7,147 nt of DNA from Deltaproteobacteria bacterium (GCA_003249585.1 QKIM01000385.1:1-7147), one strand, 5' to 3'. Positions 1-6,241 are shown, counted from the first letter of the stretch. A program made the numbers and translations. The notes: generated by a model not told the origin, from the sequence alone.

Positions 1-846
1 GTCCCCACCAAGGCCAAGAAGAACGCCGAGCTGCTCCTGGTCTCGGATCTCTACGGGGAGCCGCTGCTGGCCCGCTGGAACGTGGGTGCCGGCCGGGCCA
101 TCGCCTTCACCTCAGACGTGAAGCCGCGCTGGTCCCGATTCTGGATCGAGAGCTGGTCTGCAGGCTTCCAGAAGTTCTGGTCGGGTCTCCTGCGCGACTC
201 CATGCGCATCCAGAAGCTCGAGGACTACACCATGCGGGTGAACCGGCTGGACCGCCAGGTGAGCGTCTACGTCGACGCGGTGGGCGACACCTCCAACTGG
301 CGCAACCTCTTCGAGTCCACGCTCTCCCTGCAGATGTTCGGCTCCAAGGGTACGAGAAACATCGCCCTGTCGCAGACGGCTCCGGGGCGCTATGAGGCCA
401 CCTTCGCCCTCCCTGGGCACGGGACCTATCTGCTCTCCTCCAAGCACTTCTGCTCGCCCAGGATGGCCGCCAAGGCGGGTGTGGTCTGCCCGGGACCCCA
501 GTGCCCCTGCTCCCGCAAGCGCCTTGTGGGCGAGGCCTTCGGCTCCGTGAACTACTCCTATGCACGGGAGGTCAAGCTGGTGCAGCCCCCCGGCAAGAAG
601 TGCGTCGAGTCTCCCCAGGTGTGTCCCGGCCTCATGCTGCTGCGGAATCTTGCGGCCCAGAGCGGCGGCGGTGAGCTCGACACCAAGGGCATGGCGAAGC
701 TCTTCGAGCGGGGTGACCGCATTGAGGAGATCTTCCACGAGCGCTGGAAGCTCATCCTGTGGCCTCTTTTGCTGCTCTTCATCCTCGACATCCTCATCCG
801 CCGCGTGCGCATCTTCGGCTTCTCCGCCACCCTCGACGACCAGTAG
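1..846 (+). CDS. VWA/glutamine-amidotransferase-like membrane protein, C-terminal part (5' partial)
   Basis: The reading frame is open from base 1 to the TAG at 844-846 (281 residues), so the N-terminus lies outside the window. The GTG at 82 is internal, because the upstream codons continue the same conserved segment. The first 70 residues carry the pattern LLLVSDLYGEPLLARW, then GxGRAIAFTSDxxxRW and a Trp-rich GFxKFW stretch. This pattern is typical of the end of the GATase1-like domain in large membrane proteins with von Willebrand A domains. A beta-rich domain follows (about residues 85-150), ending in GTYLLSS. Next comes a Cys-rich stretch with cysteines at 151, 163, 168, 170, 201 and 208. 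One hydrophobic helix (about 250-267) precedes a short basic tail, so most of this part is probably outside the cytoplasm. The molecular role of the family is poorly defined. Assignment rests on motif resemblance only; the VWA domain itself is not in the window. Confidence 0.7.
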   Translation, partial: VPTKAKKNAELLLVSDLYGEPLLARWNVGAGRAIAFTSDVKPRWSRFWIESWSAGFQKFWSGLLRDSMRIQKLEDYTMRVNRLDRQVSVYVDAVGDTSNWRNLFESTLSLQMFGSKGTRNIALSQTAPGRYEATFALPGHGTYLLSSKHFCSPRMAAKAGVVCPGPQCPCSRKRLVGEAFGSVNYSYAREVKLVQPPGKKCVESPQVCPGLMLLRNLAAQSGGGELDTKGMAKLFERGDRIEEIFHERWKLILWPLLLLFILDILIRRVRIFGFSATLDDQ

Positions 847-1009
847 CGCCGTGTGTAGCAACGACTTCCGATAAAAGCATGGAATCAAAACGCGAAATCC
901 ATATCAGGACGGGCACGGTGAAGTGGCGGTAGTACATATGACGGCGCAACAGCAGCGGTACGGGGAATCCTCCTCCTCTTTCCGTGTTTAATGTGCTAGG
1001 TTGCGCCCC

Positions 1010-1873
1010 ATGCCCGGATGGTTGATCTATAGCCTCACCGCAACGCTCTTTTACGGCATAATGAACTTCCTGTACAAGGTGGGCGCCGAGCGCCGGTACG
1101 TCAACCCCGCCCTCGTACTCACCGCCGCCGCCACCGTCGTCCTCGCGGCCGCGGCGACCCTGGTGATCACGGGGACCGGATTCGGCCGTCTCGGGCCCGC
1201 GCTGCCCTTCGCCGTGGCCAACGGCACCCTCTTCGCCTTCGGCGCGCTCTCCAAGTTCAAGGCTCTGGGGCTGGCCCCGGCCTCCGTGGTCTTTCCGGTC
1301 AACAAGTCCAACATCCTCTTTGTCATCCTCATCGGGCTGGTGTTCTTCGGAGAGTCTCCCACGCTCTACCAGTGGCTGGGCATCGGTGCCTCGGTGATGG
1401 TGCTCCTCCTGCTCTCCTCGGAGCAGCTCAAGCTGTCGGGATCCCACGTGCTGAGCGGCATAGGCTTCGCCTTGCTGGCGGCCCTGTGCACCTCCTTCTC
1501 TATGACCACGGGCAAACTGGCCTCCACCAGGGTTGACCGGACCTCCTACATCCTGCTGTCCTACAGCCTGGTCGTCTTCGTCTCCCTCATCGCCTTCTGG
1601 AAACGGACGTCTCCCGAGGAGAAGAGTCGTGCCTTCAGGGGCTCGGGAGTCTTTTGGGCGGGGGCCGCCATCGGCCTGCTCAACTACTTCGGGTACAAAC
1701 TGATCCTGGCGGCCTTCGCCGCGGGCAGCATGTCCCTGATCCAGCCGGTCCTGGCCTTGTCCATCCTCATCCCCATCTCCCTGTCCATTGTGATCTACAA
1801 GGAGAAACTCACGCTGCTCAGGATCATCTGCGTCGGCCTGACCCTGGCCTCGATCCTGCTCATCAAGAGTTGA
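1010..1873 (+). CDS. EamA/DMT-superfamily transporter
   Basis: This encodes a 287-residue integral membrane protein of the drug/metabolite transporter (EamA) type. About ten hydrophobic segments lie near residues 3-21, 32-53, 63-80, 92-113, 120-136, 146-165, 178-196, 214-231, 240-262 and 268-285, the usual 5+5 arrangement. Each half ends with the typical EamA pattern: PASVVFPVNKSN...VFFGE in the first (about 90-115) and SLIQPVLALS...IYKEKLT in the second (about 242-268). The length is normal for the family. Members export or import small metabolites such as amino acids or nucleotide-related compounds, but the substrate cannot be read from sequence. The frame extends to a TTG at 1001, but I chose the ATG at 1010, which has a weak AGG at 998-1000 nine bases upstream and starts directly before the first helix. 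It converges with the nitroreductase gene, with only 34 bases between the stops. Confidence 0.92.
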   Translation: MPGWLIYSLTATLFYGIMNFLYKVGAERRYVNPALVLTAAATVVLAAAATLVITGTGFGRLGPALPFAVANGTLFAFGALSKFKALGLAPASVVFPVNKSNILFVILIGLVFFGESPTLYQWLGIGASVMVLLLLSSEQLKLSGSHVLSGIGFALLAALCTSFSMTTGKLASTRVDRTSYILLSYSLVVFVSLIAFWKRTSPEEKSRAFRGSGVFWAGAAIGLLNYFGYKLILAAFAAGSMSLIQPVLALSILIPISLSIVIYKEKLTLLRIICVGLTLASILLIKS

Positions 1874-1891
1874 CCCGCCTTCTCAGGTGGG
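1874..1891 (+). terminator. Possible terminator hairpin after the EamA gene
   Basis: Immediately after the TGA, CCCGCCT (1874-1880) can pair with AGGTGGG (1885-1891) around a TCTC loop, giving seven pairs including one G-T. The downstream tract (AGTCCCCTTTG) has only three Ts, so intrinsic termination would be weak. It sits in the 34-base gap between two convergent genes, where a terminator is expected. Confidence 0.4.
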
Positions 1892-1907
1892 AGTCCCCTT
1901 TGAACAT

Positions 1908-2642
1908 TCAGCGAGGATCAGCCGGTTTGGGTTCCTTTCCCCCGAAGTGGTTGTGGTGGACGAAATCTGCGGGATCCCGGCGTACCCGCACATAGGGGCG
2001 CCCGCCTTTGGGGCGATGCCCCAGGCGCACCACGAAACCGATGGTCCAGGGGGACTGGAAACCGAGAATGGCGCCGACCTGGGGCTCGACCTTCGGGGAG
2101 GCCAGGGAACTGACCACGTGGAACCCCAGCCCGTGGGACTCGGCCGTAAGCCACATGTTCTCCATGACGCAGCCCAGGCTCATGATGCCCAGGAAGTCGC
2201 CCTCGGAGGCGGGTGCGCGCAGGGAGGAGTCGTACAGGACGAACAGGAAGAGGGGGGCTGATTGGAGGGGCCGGCTGCCGGTTTCATCGGGTTCCCCCTC
2301 CTGATCACTCAGGCGGAAGTCGGGGCGCTGCCACGACCTGGGAAACATGGTCCCCATGATCCCGCGTTTTCTGTTTTGCAGCTCCTCCTCGGAGAAGGAG
2401 AGCCAGGGATAGTTCTCCCGCACGAAGACCTCGGAGACGTCACGGTCTATGTTCCCCAACGCGGACAGGGTTTGGGGATCGTCTACCACCACGATCTCGA
2501 AGTTCTGCATGTTATGGGCAGTGGGTGCCCACCGGGCGGCCTCGATGATCGCCGCGAGGGCCTCCGGCGAAACGGGGCGGTCCGGGTCGAAGGGCATGCG
2601 CGCTGAGCGGCGCCGTGTTATGAGTTCCAGCAGTCCCTTCAT
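1908..2642 (-). CDS. Nitroreductase-family FMN oxidoreductase
   Basis: The 244-residue product has the nitroreductase fold signatures. The N-terminal RRRSARMPF (10-18) is the phosphate-binding arginine/serine region for FMN. WAPTAHNMQNFE (38-49) is the classic SPSxxNxQPW-like loop. LGCVMENMWLTAESHGLGFH (156-175) is the long central helix, and the GHRPKGGRP segment (208-216) is the usual C-terminal motif. Such enzymes are cytoplasmic flavoproteins that reduce nitro compounds, quinones, enones or flavins with NAD(P)H; the physiological substrate here is unknown. The frame extends two codons upstream to a GTG at 2648, but AAGGAGG (2650-2656) sits 7 bases from the ATG at 2642 and only 1 base from the GTG, so ATG is chosen. 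The ATG overlaps the TGA of the alcohol dehydrogenase gene (ATGA), indicating one operon with coupled translation. Residues 75-125 form an insert longer than in minimal members. The C-terminus ends in a His/Lys/Pro-rich tail. Confidence 0.92.
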   Translation of the reverse strand: MKGLLELITRRRSARMPFDPDRPVSPEALAAIIEAARWAPTAHNMQNFEIVVVDDPQTLSALGNIDRDVSEVFVRENYPWLSFSEEELQNRKRGIMGTMFPRSWQRPDFRLSDQEGEPDETGSRPLQSAPLFLFVLYDSSLRAPASEGDFLGIMSLGCVMENMWLTAESHGLGFHVVSSLASPKVEPQVGAILGFQSPWTIGFVVRLGHRPKGGRPYVRVRRDPADFVHHNHFGGKEPKPADPR

Positions 2643-3664
2643 GGGCACACCTCCTTGTGGTTCATGGTGAGTACAGCCCGGAAGCGCACCGCTGCGCTCA
2701 TCATCTTCTCGAATGCCTCGGCGGCTCGCTCGAGGGGGAACACCTCAACCATGGGCACCACCTTCGCGTGGATACTGAAGTCCAGGGTCTCCTTCAGGGT
2801 GCCACCCACCCAGCCCCGGATGGATTTACCTCCACCCAGGAGGAGGAAGGGCGGGATCACCAGAGGATCCCCGGCGCCTGTCACGACGATGAGTTCACCA
2901 CCCCGACCGAGACCACCCACGAGCCGCGAGAGCTCCTTGCCGCTGGGGGCGGTCCCCAGGATCACCCTGGCCCCGCCCAGCTCATGCAGCGCCTTGCCGG
3001 GATCTTCCGCCTTGGCGTCGATGTAGTGGTGTGCTCCCAGGGCCATGGCCTGTTGCCTCTTGGCTTCTCCCCGGGAGACCACGGCCACGCGCAGTCCCAG
3101 TTTCACGGCGTACTGCACCGCCAGGTGCCCCAGTCCTCCCAGCCCATGGATGGCCACCAGGTCGCCGCCGCGAGCCTTTGAGCTGGAGAGGGCGCCGAAG
3201 GTGGTGCGGCCCGCGCACAGGAGTGGGGCCGCCTCCACGGAGGAGAGCTCCTCGGGAATGTGCACCGTGGCCTCGGGGCGGGCGATCATGTACTCCGCGT
3301 AGCCACCGTCCATGGTGAGCCCCGTGGTGTGTCCCCGCTCGCAGCTGCCGAACTCACCTACCCTGCAGGCGTCACACTCTCCGCAGTGACCACCGTGCCA
3401 CCCGACGCCGACGCGCTGGCCGACCTGAAACCCATGCACCCCAGAGCCCAGTCGTTCAATGATCCCCACAACCTCGTGGCCTGGGATCCGTGGATACCTG
3501 AGTCCGGGGAAGTGCCCTTCCATCACCAGAGCGTCACCGTGGCAGATGCCGCAACACTCGACCTTCAGCAAGAGCTCCCGGTCACCGGGCTGTGGGGCGG
3601 GACGGGTCGAGAGCGCCAGCGGAGCGCCTCGCTCCTTGATTTCCATTACTCGCATCGTGGACAT
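2639..3664 (-). CDS. Zinc-dependent alcohol dehydrogenase (MDR superfamily)
   Basis: The 341-residue length is typical of bacterial medium-chain zinc alcohol dehydrogenases, which interconvert alcohols and aldehydes with NAD(P)(H) in the cytoplasm. Likely catalytic zinc ligands are Cys41 (GICHGD), His63 (PGHE) and Cys150 (APLLCAG). Four structural zinc cysteines are at 94, 97, 100 and 108. The Rossmann loop is GLGGLGH (174-180). The second strand ends in VVSRG (195-199) with no acidic residue, which in this family often goes with NADP(H) preference (inference). The AAPLLCAG motif and overall pattern resemble the YADH/AdhA/Ahr and cinnamyl-alcohol-dehydrogenase-like group, so aldehyde reduction is plausible, but the substrate is unknown. 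GGAGGAG (3673-3679) lies 8 bases before the ATG. The stop overlaps the next gene by four bases. A 239-base gap separates it from the decarboxylase gene upstream, so it probably has its own promoter. Confidence 0.94.
   Translation of the reverse strand: MSTMRVMEIKERGAPLALSTRPAPQPGDRELLLKVECCGICHGDALVMEGHFPGLRYPRIPGHEVVGIIERLGSGVHGFQVGQRVGVGWHGGHCGECDACRVGEFGSCERGHTTGLTMDGGYAEYMIARPEATVHIPEELSSVEAAPLLCAGRTTFGALSSSKARGGDLVAIHGLGGLGHLAVQYAVKLGLRVAVVSRGEAKRQQAMALGAHHYIDAKAEDPGKALHELGGARVILGTAPSGKELSRLVGGLGRGGELIVVTGAGDPLVIPPFLLLGGGKSIRGWVGGTLKETLDFSIHAKVVPMVEVFPLERAAEAFEKMMSAAVRFRAVLTMNHKEVCP
2650..2656 (-). promoter_or_regulatory. Ribosome binding site inside the upstream gene, setting the nitroreductase start
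   Basis: AAGGAGG on the minus strand lies within the last codons of the alcohol dehydrogenase gene, 7 bases before the nitroreductase ATG. It decides between ATG 2642 and the in-frame GTG 2648. It also supports coupled translation through the ATGA overlap. Confidence 0.8.
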
Positions 3665-3747
3665 GGTCGTATCTCCTCCAGCGGCCAGACTCCTGGGCCC
3701 GGCGGCTGCCCTTCCAATGGGGGCGCTTGGTTGTGGTGATCATCGCC

Positions 3748-3776
3748 ATCGTGCACCAACGGGACCTTACCGTCAA
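3748..3776 (-). promoter_or_regulatory. Weak candidate promoter for the alcohol dehydrogenase/nitroreductase operon
   Basis: On the minus strand TTGACG (3776-3771) is followed after 17 bases by CACGAT (3753-3748), about 84 bases before the dehydrogenase ATG. The -35 matches 5 of 6 consensus bases, the -10 only 3 of 6. An imperfect dyad (GGTG...CACC) around 3735-3757 overlaps the -10 and could bind a regulator. This is a consensus match only. Confidence 0.27.
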
Positions 3777-3903
3777 TGCAGTTGGTTTCGAGCCGATAGC
3801 ACAAAGCGGCGCGGGGCTCTCCCATCTGGGGACAGCACCACGATTCTGGAGCACATCCTCACCGTCCCCCTCCAGGTCTCTTCTACGGCAGCACCGTCGG
3901 GGA

Positions 3904-5256
3904 TCAGAAGGAGAGGGCGGTGGCGGTCTCGTCCATGATGGCCCAGATCCGGTCGAGCCACGCCTCGTGCTCCGGCTTCATCAGGCAGACGCGGATCGCC
4001 GTCACCGTCTCGGCGTCCATGTCGACGTCCGACCAGGTCGCATCCAGCAAACGGCAGGGGTAGGTGAAGGTGGCGAGGTGCAGGTCGTGCCTGGCGGCGG
4101 TGCGGAACAGTTCCTCGGAACGCCTGGAGATCTCGCTGATCCGGTCTCCCCGGGGTGTAAAGACCACGATGTCCAGCTCGGGGGCGAAGAGAGGCCGGAA
4201 CCGTTCGTCGGCCGAGAGCTTCCCGTGAAGGGCCATGGCAGCTCTTCTACAGCTCGCGAGACTCTGGGCGAAGGCACCGTCGCGTGTCATGGGGAGCAGC
4301 TTCTGGGTGGCCCAGAGGGCTACGGCCGAGGCGCCCGGCCGGGAGCACTCCAGGCTGATCTCGCCCAGGTGCAGCTCCGAGGAGGAGAAATAGGTGTAGG
4401 GCGAGTCGTGGTTGTAATAGGACCCCACGGCAGGGTCCCTGAACAGGATGCAACCGCAGCCGTAGGGCTGCAGCCCGTGTTTGTGGGGATCGACCACCAG
4501 GGAGTCCACTTCGTGCAGCCTGTCATAGGCGGCGCGGGTCTCGGGGGCGGTGTTGTCGGCGAGGACGAAGTAGCCCCCATAGGCAGCGTCCGCGTGGAGA
4601 CGGAACCCGTACTTTTGTCTGAGCGCAAGGATTTGTGCCAGGGGATCCACGGAGCCGGTGCCCGTGCTGCCGATGGTCGCCACCACCGTCCCCACGTCCC
4701 CCTTGTCAAGGATCCGTCTGAGGGCGTTCATGTCCATGCGACCCTTTGTATCGCATTCGATGGCCTCGAAGGGCAGCCCGAGCACATCGCTGAGGCGCTG
4801 GTGCGTGTAATGGGCCTGCTGTGACGCGACGACCTTCTGTCCGGGTTTCACCCTCCCAGCGATCCACAGGGCCTCCAGGTTGGCCATGGTGCCGCCTCCG
4901 GTGAGATGCCCCAGAAAGACGTCCCAGCCGAACATCGCGGCGAGCTCTGCCACGGCTTCCTTCTCGAGGTGGGAGCTGGCCCGGCCTCCGTCCAGGGCGT
5001 GGTTGTTGGGATTGATCCACATGGAGAGCATGTAGGCCAGCCGCGCCATGGGGTGCGGCGGTTTAAGCATCTGCCCGGCATACAGGGGGTGGAAGTAGGG
5101 ATAGTTGTCCTGCATGCGATGTACGACCTGCATGATGACGTCTTGGACCGCATCGAGGTCGAGGGAGTGATCGAACTCGGGCAGGGAGCCAAATCCGGCC
5201 TCCAGTTCACCGAGCGCCTTCTCAAGGATTTTCAGAGTGTTTTTTTCAAACGTCAT
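3904..5256 (-). CDS. PLP-dependent group II amino acid decarboxylase
   Basis: The 450-residue protein belongs to the fold-type-I pyridoxal-phosphate decarboxylases (the glutamate/tyrosine/aromatic-L-amino-acid decarboxylase group), which release CO2 from an amino acid to give an amine in the cytoplasm. Visible motifs in order are: substrate-side MARLAYMLSMWINPNNHAL (70-88); phosphate-binding LTGGGTMANL (118-127); AHYTHQR with ring-stacking His149 (148-154); STGTGSVDP (197-205); HADAAYGG with pyridine-binding Asp223 (221-228); and DPHKHG with the Schiff-base Lys259 (256-261). All catalytic residues are present. The C-terminal small domain runs from about 340 to 450. The frame extends 14 codons up to an ATG at 5298, but that has no ribosome site. 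The ATG at 5256 has GGGAGGG at 5261-5267 and fits the protein start. Substrate cannot be assigned: it is not clearly GadB-like or a 2,4-diaminobutyrate decarboxylase. It is not tightly linked to either neighbour (gaps of 239 and 202 bases). Confidence 0.92.
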   Translation of the reverse strand: MTFEKNTLKILEKALGELEAGFGSLPEFDHSLDLDAVQDVIMQVVHRMQDNYPYFHPLYAGQMLKPPHPMARLAYMLSMWINPNNHALDGGRASSHLEKEAVAELAAMFGWDVFLGHLTGGGTMANLEALWIAGRVKPGQKVVASQQAHYTHQRLSDVLGLPFEAIECDTKGRMDMNALRRILDKGDVGTVVATIGSTGTGSVDPLAQILALRQKYGFRLHADAAYGGYFVLADNTAPETRAAYDRLHEVDSLVVDPHKHGLQPYGCGCILFRDPAVGSYYNHDSPYTYFSSSELHLGEISLECSRPGASAVALWATQKLLPMTRDGAFAQSLASCRRAAMALHGKLSADERFRPLFAPELDIVVFTPRGDRISEISRRSEELFRTAARHDLHLATFTYPCRLLDATWSDVDMDAETVTAIRVCLMKPEHEAWLDRIWAIMDETATALSF

Positions 5257-5260
5257 GATG

Positions 5261-5267
5261 CCCTCCC
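5261..5267 (-). promoter_or_regulatory. Ribosome binding site deciding the decarboxylase start
   Basis: GGGAGGG on the minus strand lies four bases before the ATG at 5256. The upstream in-frame ATG at 5298 is preceded by CGACAAAAATCC, with no purine-rich Shine-Dalgarno match, so the shorter product is preferred. Confidence 0.7.
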
Positions 5268-5342
5268 AGGTTGGTCTGAACGGTTGTATTGCGTCCATGG
5301 ATTTTTGTCGAGGTCAGATCCTCCCTGGAACAATGTGGTCAT

Positions 5343-5360
5343 CAATCGCGATGGAGATTG
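5343..5360. repeat. Small dyad upstream of the decarboxylase gene
   Basis: CAATC (5343-5347) and GATTG (5356-5360) form a 5-base inverted repeat around 8 bases that overlap a second palindrome, ATCGCGAT (5345-5352). It lies about 90 bases before the decarboxylase ATG. CGCGATG recurs near 5389 and 5423. It could be an operator, but arms this short can occur by chance. Confidence 0.25.
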
Positions 5361-5420
5361 TCGGGTTTGGCCGTGGTGTCTTGAGGGTCGCGATGCTCAC
5401 TTCAGAAGGAGTTTGACGAT

Positions 5421-5450
5421 CCCGCGATGGACGCGAGTCCGCTGCCGGAC
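5421..5450 (-). terminator. Two small hairpins downstream of the DUF3795 gene
   Basis: Reading the minus strand just past the TAG at 5459, GTCCG-GCAG-CGGAC (5450-5437) forms a perfect 5-bp stem with a 4-base loop. CTCGCG-TCCAT-CGCGGG (about 5436-5420) forms a second stem with one G-T pair. Neither is followed by a T run. They may attenuate or protect the transcript end, but a classic intrinsic terminator is not shown. Confidence 0.3.
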
Positions 5451-5458
5451 GGTCTCGC

Positions 5459-5992
5459 CTATTTTGTCGGTCTCTTCTGCATCTGGGAGGTGAACCGTTT
5501 CACCGCCTCCTGATGCTTTGCCACGTAGGCACAGCTGGGAGAGCCTCCGCATTTGCGGCAGAAGAGATCGTAGGCCGAGTTGAGCGTCCCGCACCTGGGG
5601 CAGGCGTACTCGGCCTCCTTCTCTCGGATCCAGCGATGAACCCCGACTTCTTTGACGCGGTCGAGATCATTCCACAGCTCCGCGCGGTGCGGTCGCTGCC
5701 GCTCGAATTCCACCAATTTGGCGCAGGGGTACTCGTCGCATTCGCTGCAGAAGGAGATTTTTCGTTCTCGTGCACAGGCCCTGAACTCGCAACCACGGCA
5801 ATGCAGGCCAAGCCTGGCTGAACGGCACCCGTGACAGCGCAGTTCATCGGGAGTCGACCCGAACAGCCGGGCCAGCTGGTTCAGCCGCCCCGTGTCTTCG
5901 GTGGAACCGATGTACAGTGTGCAGGCACCGCAGTACAGACCGCAGACCGCCGCGAGTGGCCGTTTGTCCTTCCCTTCCTGTTCACGGTGCAT
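5459..5992 (-). CDS. DUF3795 cysteine-rich protein with C-terminal zinc ribbon
   Basis: The product has 177 residues, 16 of them cysteine, and is probably a soluble metal-binding protein. The N-terminal part has the DUF3795 pattern: AVCGLYCGAC (15-24, Cys17/21/24), then CHGC (53-56), CRGCEFRAC (65-73) and FCSECDEYPCAKL (81-93), followed by the usual F-x-R helix and WNDLDR region (107-112). A separate zinc ribbon follows, CPRC (131-134) and CRKCGG (145-150), with a further Cys at 154. DUF3795 has no established function; its conserved cysteines suggest zinc or Fe-S binding (inference). The frame runs upstream to 6070, but the strong AAGGAGG at 5997-6003 sets the start at the ATG at 5992, and the extra N-terminal residues lie in the promoter region. 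It diverges from the flavoprotein gene and precedes the decarboxylase gene on the same strand by 202 bases, so co-transcription with the latter is possible but unproven. Confidence 0.9.
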   Translation of the reverse strand: MHREQEGKDKRPLAAVCGLYCGACTLYIGSTEDTGRLNQLARLFGSTPDELRCHGCRSARLGLHCRGCEFRACARERKISFCSECDEYPCAKLVEFERQRPHRAELWNDLDRVKEVGVHRWIREKEAEYACPRCGTLNSAYDLFCRKCGGSPSCAYVAKHQEAVKRFTSQMQKRPTK

Positions 5993-6026
5993 GGTGCCTC
6001 CTTTTTTTCGACGACGTACTCTCGAG

Positions 6027-6032
6027 ATTGTA
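6027..6032 (-). promoter_or_regulatory. Candidate -10 element for the DUF3795 gene
   Basis: TACAAT on the minus strand (5 of 6 matches to TATAAT) lies 34 bases before the chosen ATG, which would give a leader of roughly 25-30 bases containing the AAGGAGG site. No good -35 hexamer is present at 16-18 bases. That position is taken by the palindrome at 6043-6057, suggesting factor-dependent or regulated transcription. Confidence 0.45.
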
Positions 6033-6042
6033 CCTGAAGGTT

Positions 6043-6057
6043 CCTGTTCGGAACAGG
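6043..6057. promoter_or_regulatory. Perfect 15-bp palindrome, candidate operator
   Basis: CCTGTTC-G-GAACAGG is a perfect inverted repeat with 7-base arms and one central base. A smaller palindrome, ACCT-GA-AGGT (6032-6041), abuts it, and ACCTG/CAGGT at 6032/6054 pair across the whole block. It covers the -35 position of the candidate DUF3795 promoter, which is where a regulator would act. It is not followed by a T run, so a terminator is less likely. Confidence 0.5.
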
Positions 6058-6154
6058 TGTAAATGACCATTCAGGGGAGCAGGGGGGCTATTGCGGGCTG
6101 GATGTGGATCCGTTCAGCATCACCTCCAGCGGTTCTGGACTGGGTGTCTGGCTG

Positions 6155-6198
6155 TAAAATGTAATATTTTATCGTAAGTTTTGTGTCGATATTTTATC
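6155..6198. repeat. AT-rich direct and inverted repeats upstream of the flavoprotein promoter
   Basis: ATATTTTATC occurs exactly twice, at 6164-6173 and 6189-6198, offset by 25 bases. TAAAAT (6155-6160) is inverted relative to ATTTTA (6166-6171) with a 5-base loop. The block is strikingly AT-rich in a GC-rich window and ends 14 bases before the candidate -35 element. It may act as an UP element or a regulator binding site. Confidence 0.55.
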
Positions 6199-6212
6199 TT
6201 GGGTCCTTGGAG

Positions 6213-6241
6213 TTGACATTTGAGTCCATTCGTCTTAGCAC
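6213..6241 (+). promoter_or_regulatory. Candidate sigma-70-type promoter of the flavoprotein gene
   Basis: A perfect TTGACA (6213-6218) is followed after 17 bases by TAGCAC (6236-6241; 3 of 6 matches to TATAAT). Initiation near 6248 would give a leader of about 30 bases that includes the AAGGAG ribosome site at 6266-6271. The -10 is weak, which fits a promoter helped by the upstream AT-rich repeats. Confidence 0.5.

Noticed and set aside
112..888. A 258-codon open frame on the minus strand opposite the first gene
   Set aside because: It mirrors the codon structure of the VWA/GATase-like gene, shows no family motif, and is a GC-rich shadow frame.
987..992. TTTAAT as a -10 element for the EamA gene
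   Set aside because: It matches 5 of 6 bases, but there is no -35 at a suitable distance and the leader would be only about 10 bases, so I do not list it as a promoter.
794..1447. A 217-codon minus-strand frame spanning the gap before the EamA gene
   Set aside because: The translation is Gly/Glu/Arg-rich low-complexity sequence antisense to two real genes.
3773..3961. A 62-codon minus-strand frame overlapping the end of the decarboxylase gene
   Set aside because: No ribosome site and no recognisable sequence. It overlaps the decarboxylase C-terminus in another frame, so I treat the 3665-3903 gap as non-coding.
3727..4824. A 365-codon open frame on the plus strand opposite the decarboxylase gene
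   Set aside because: It lies antisense to a gene with intact catalytic motifs, has Gly/Val/His-rich low-information translation, no recognisable domain and no ribosome site. Long antisense frames are expected in GC-rich DNA.
6043..6057. LexA/SOS box reading of the CCTGTTCGGAACAGG palindrome
   Set aside because: It contains CTGT and ACAG, but with 5 bases between them instead of the 8 of the Escherichia-type box, and neither flanking gene is a typical SOS gene.
6125..6139. Small hairpin TCCAG-CGGTT-CTGGA in the divergent region
   Set aside because: A 5-bp stem with no T run and no link to a gene end; hairpins this size occur by chance in GC-rich DNA.
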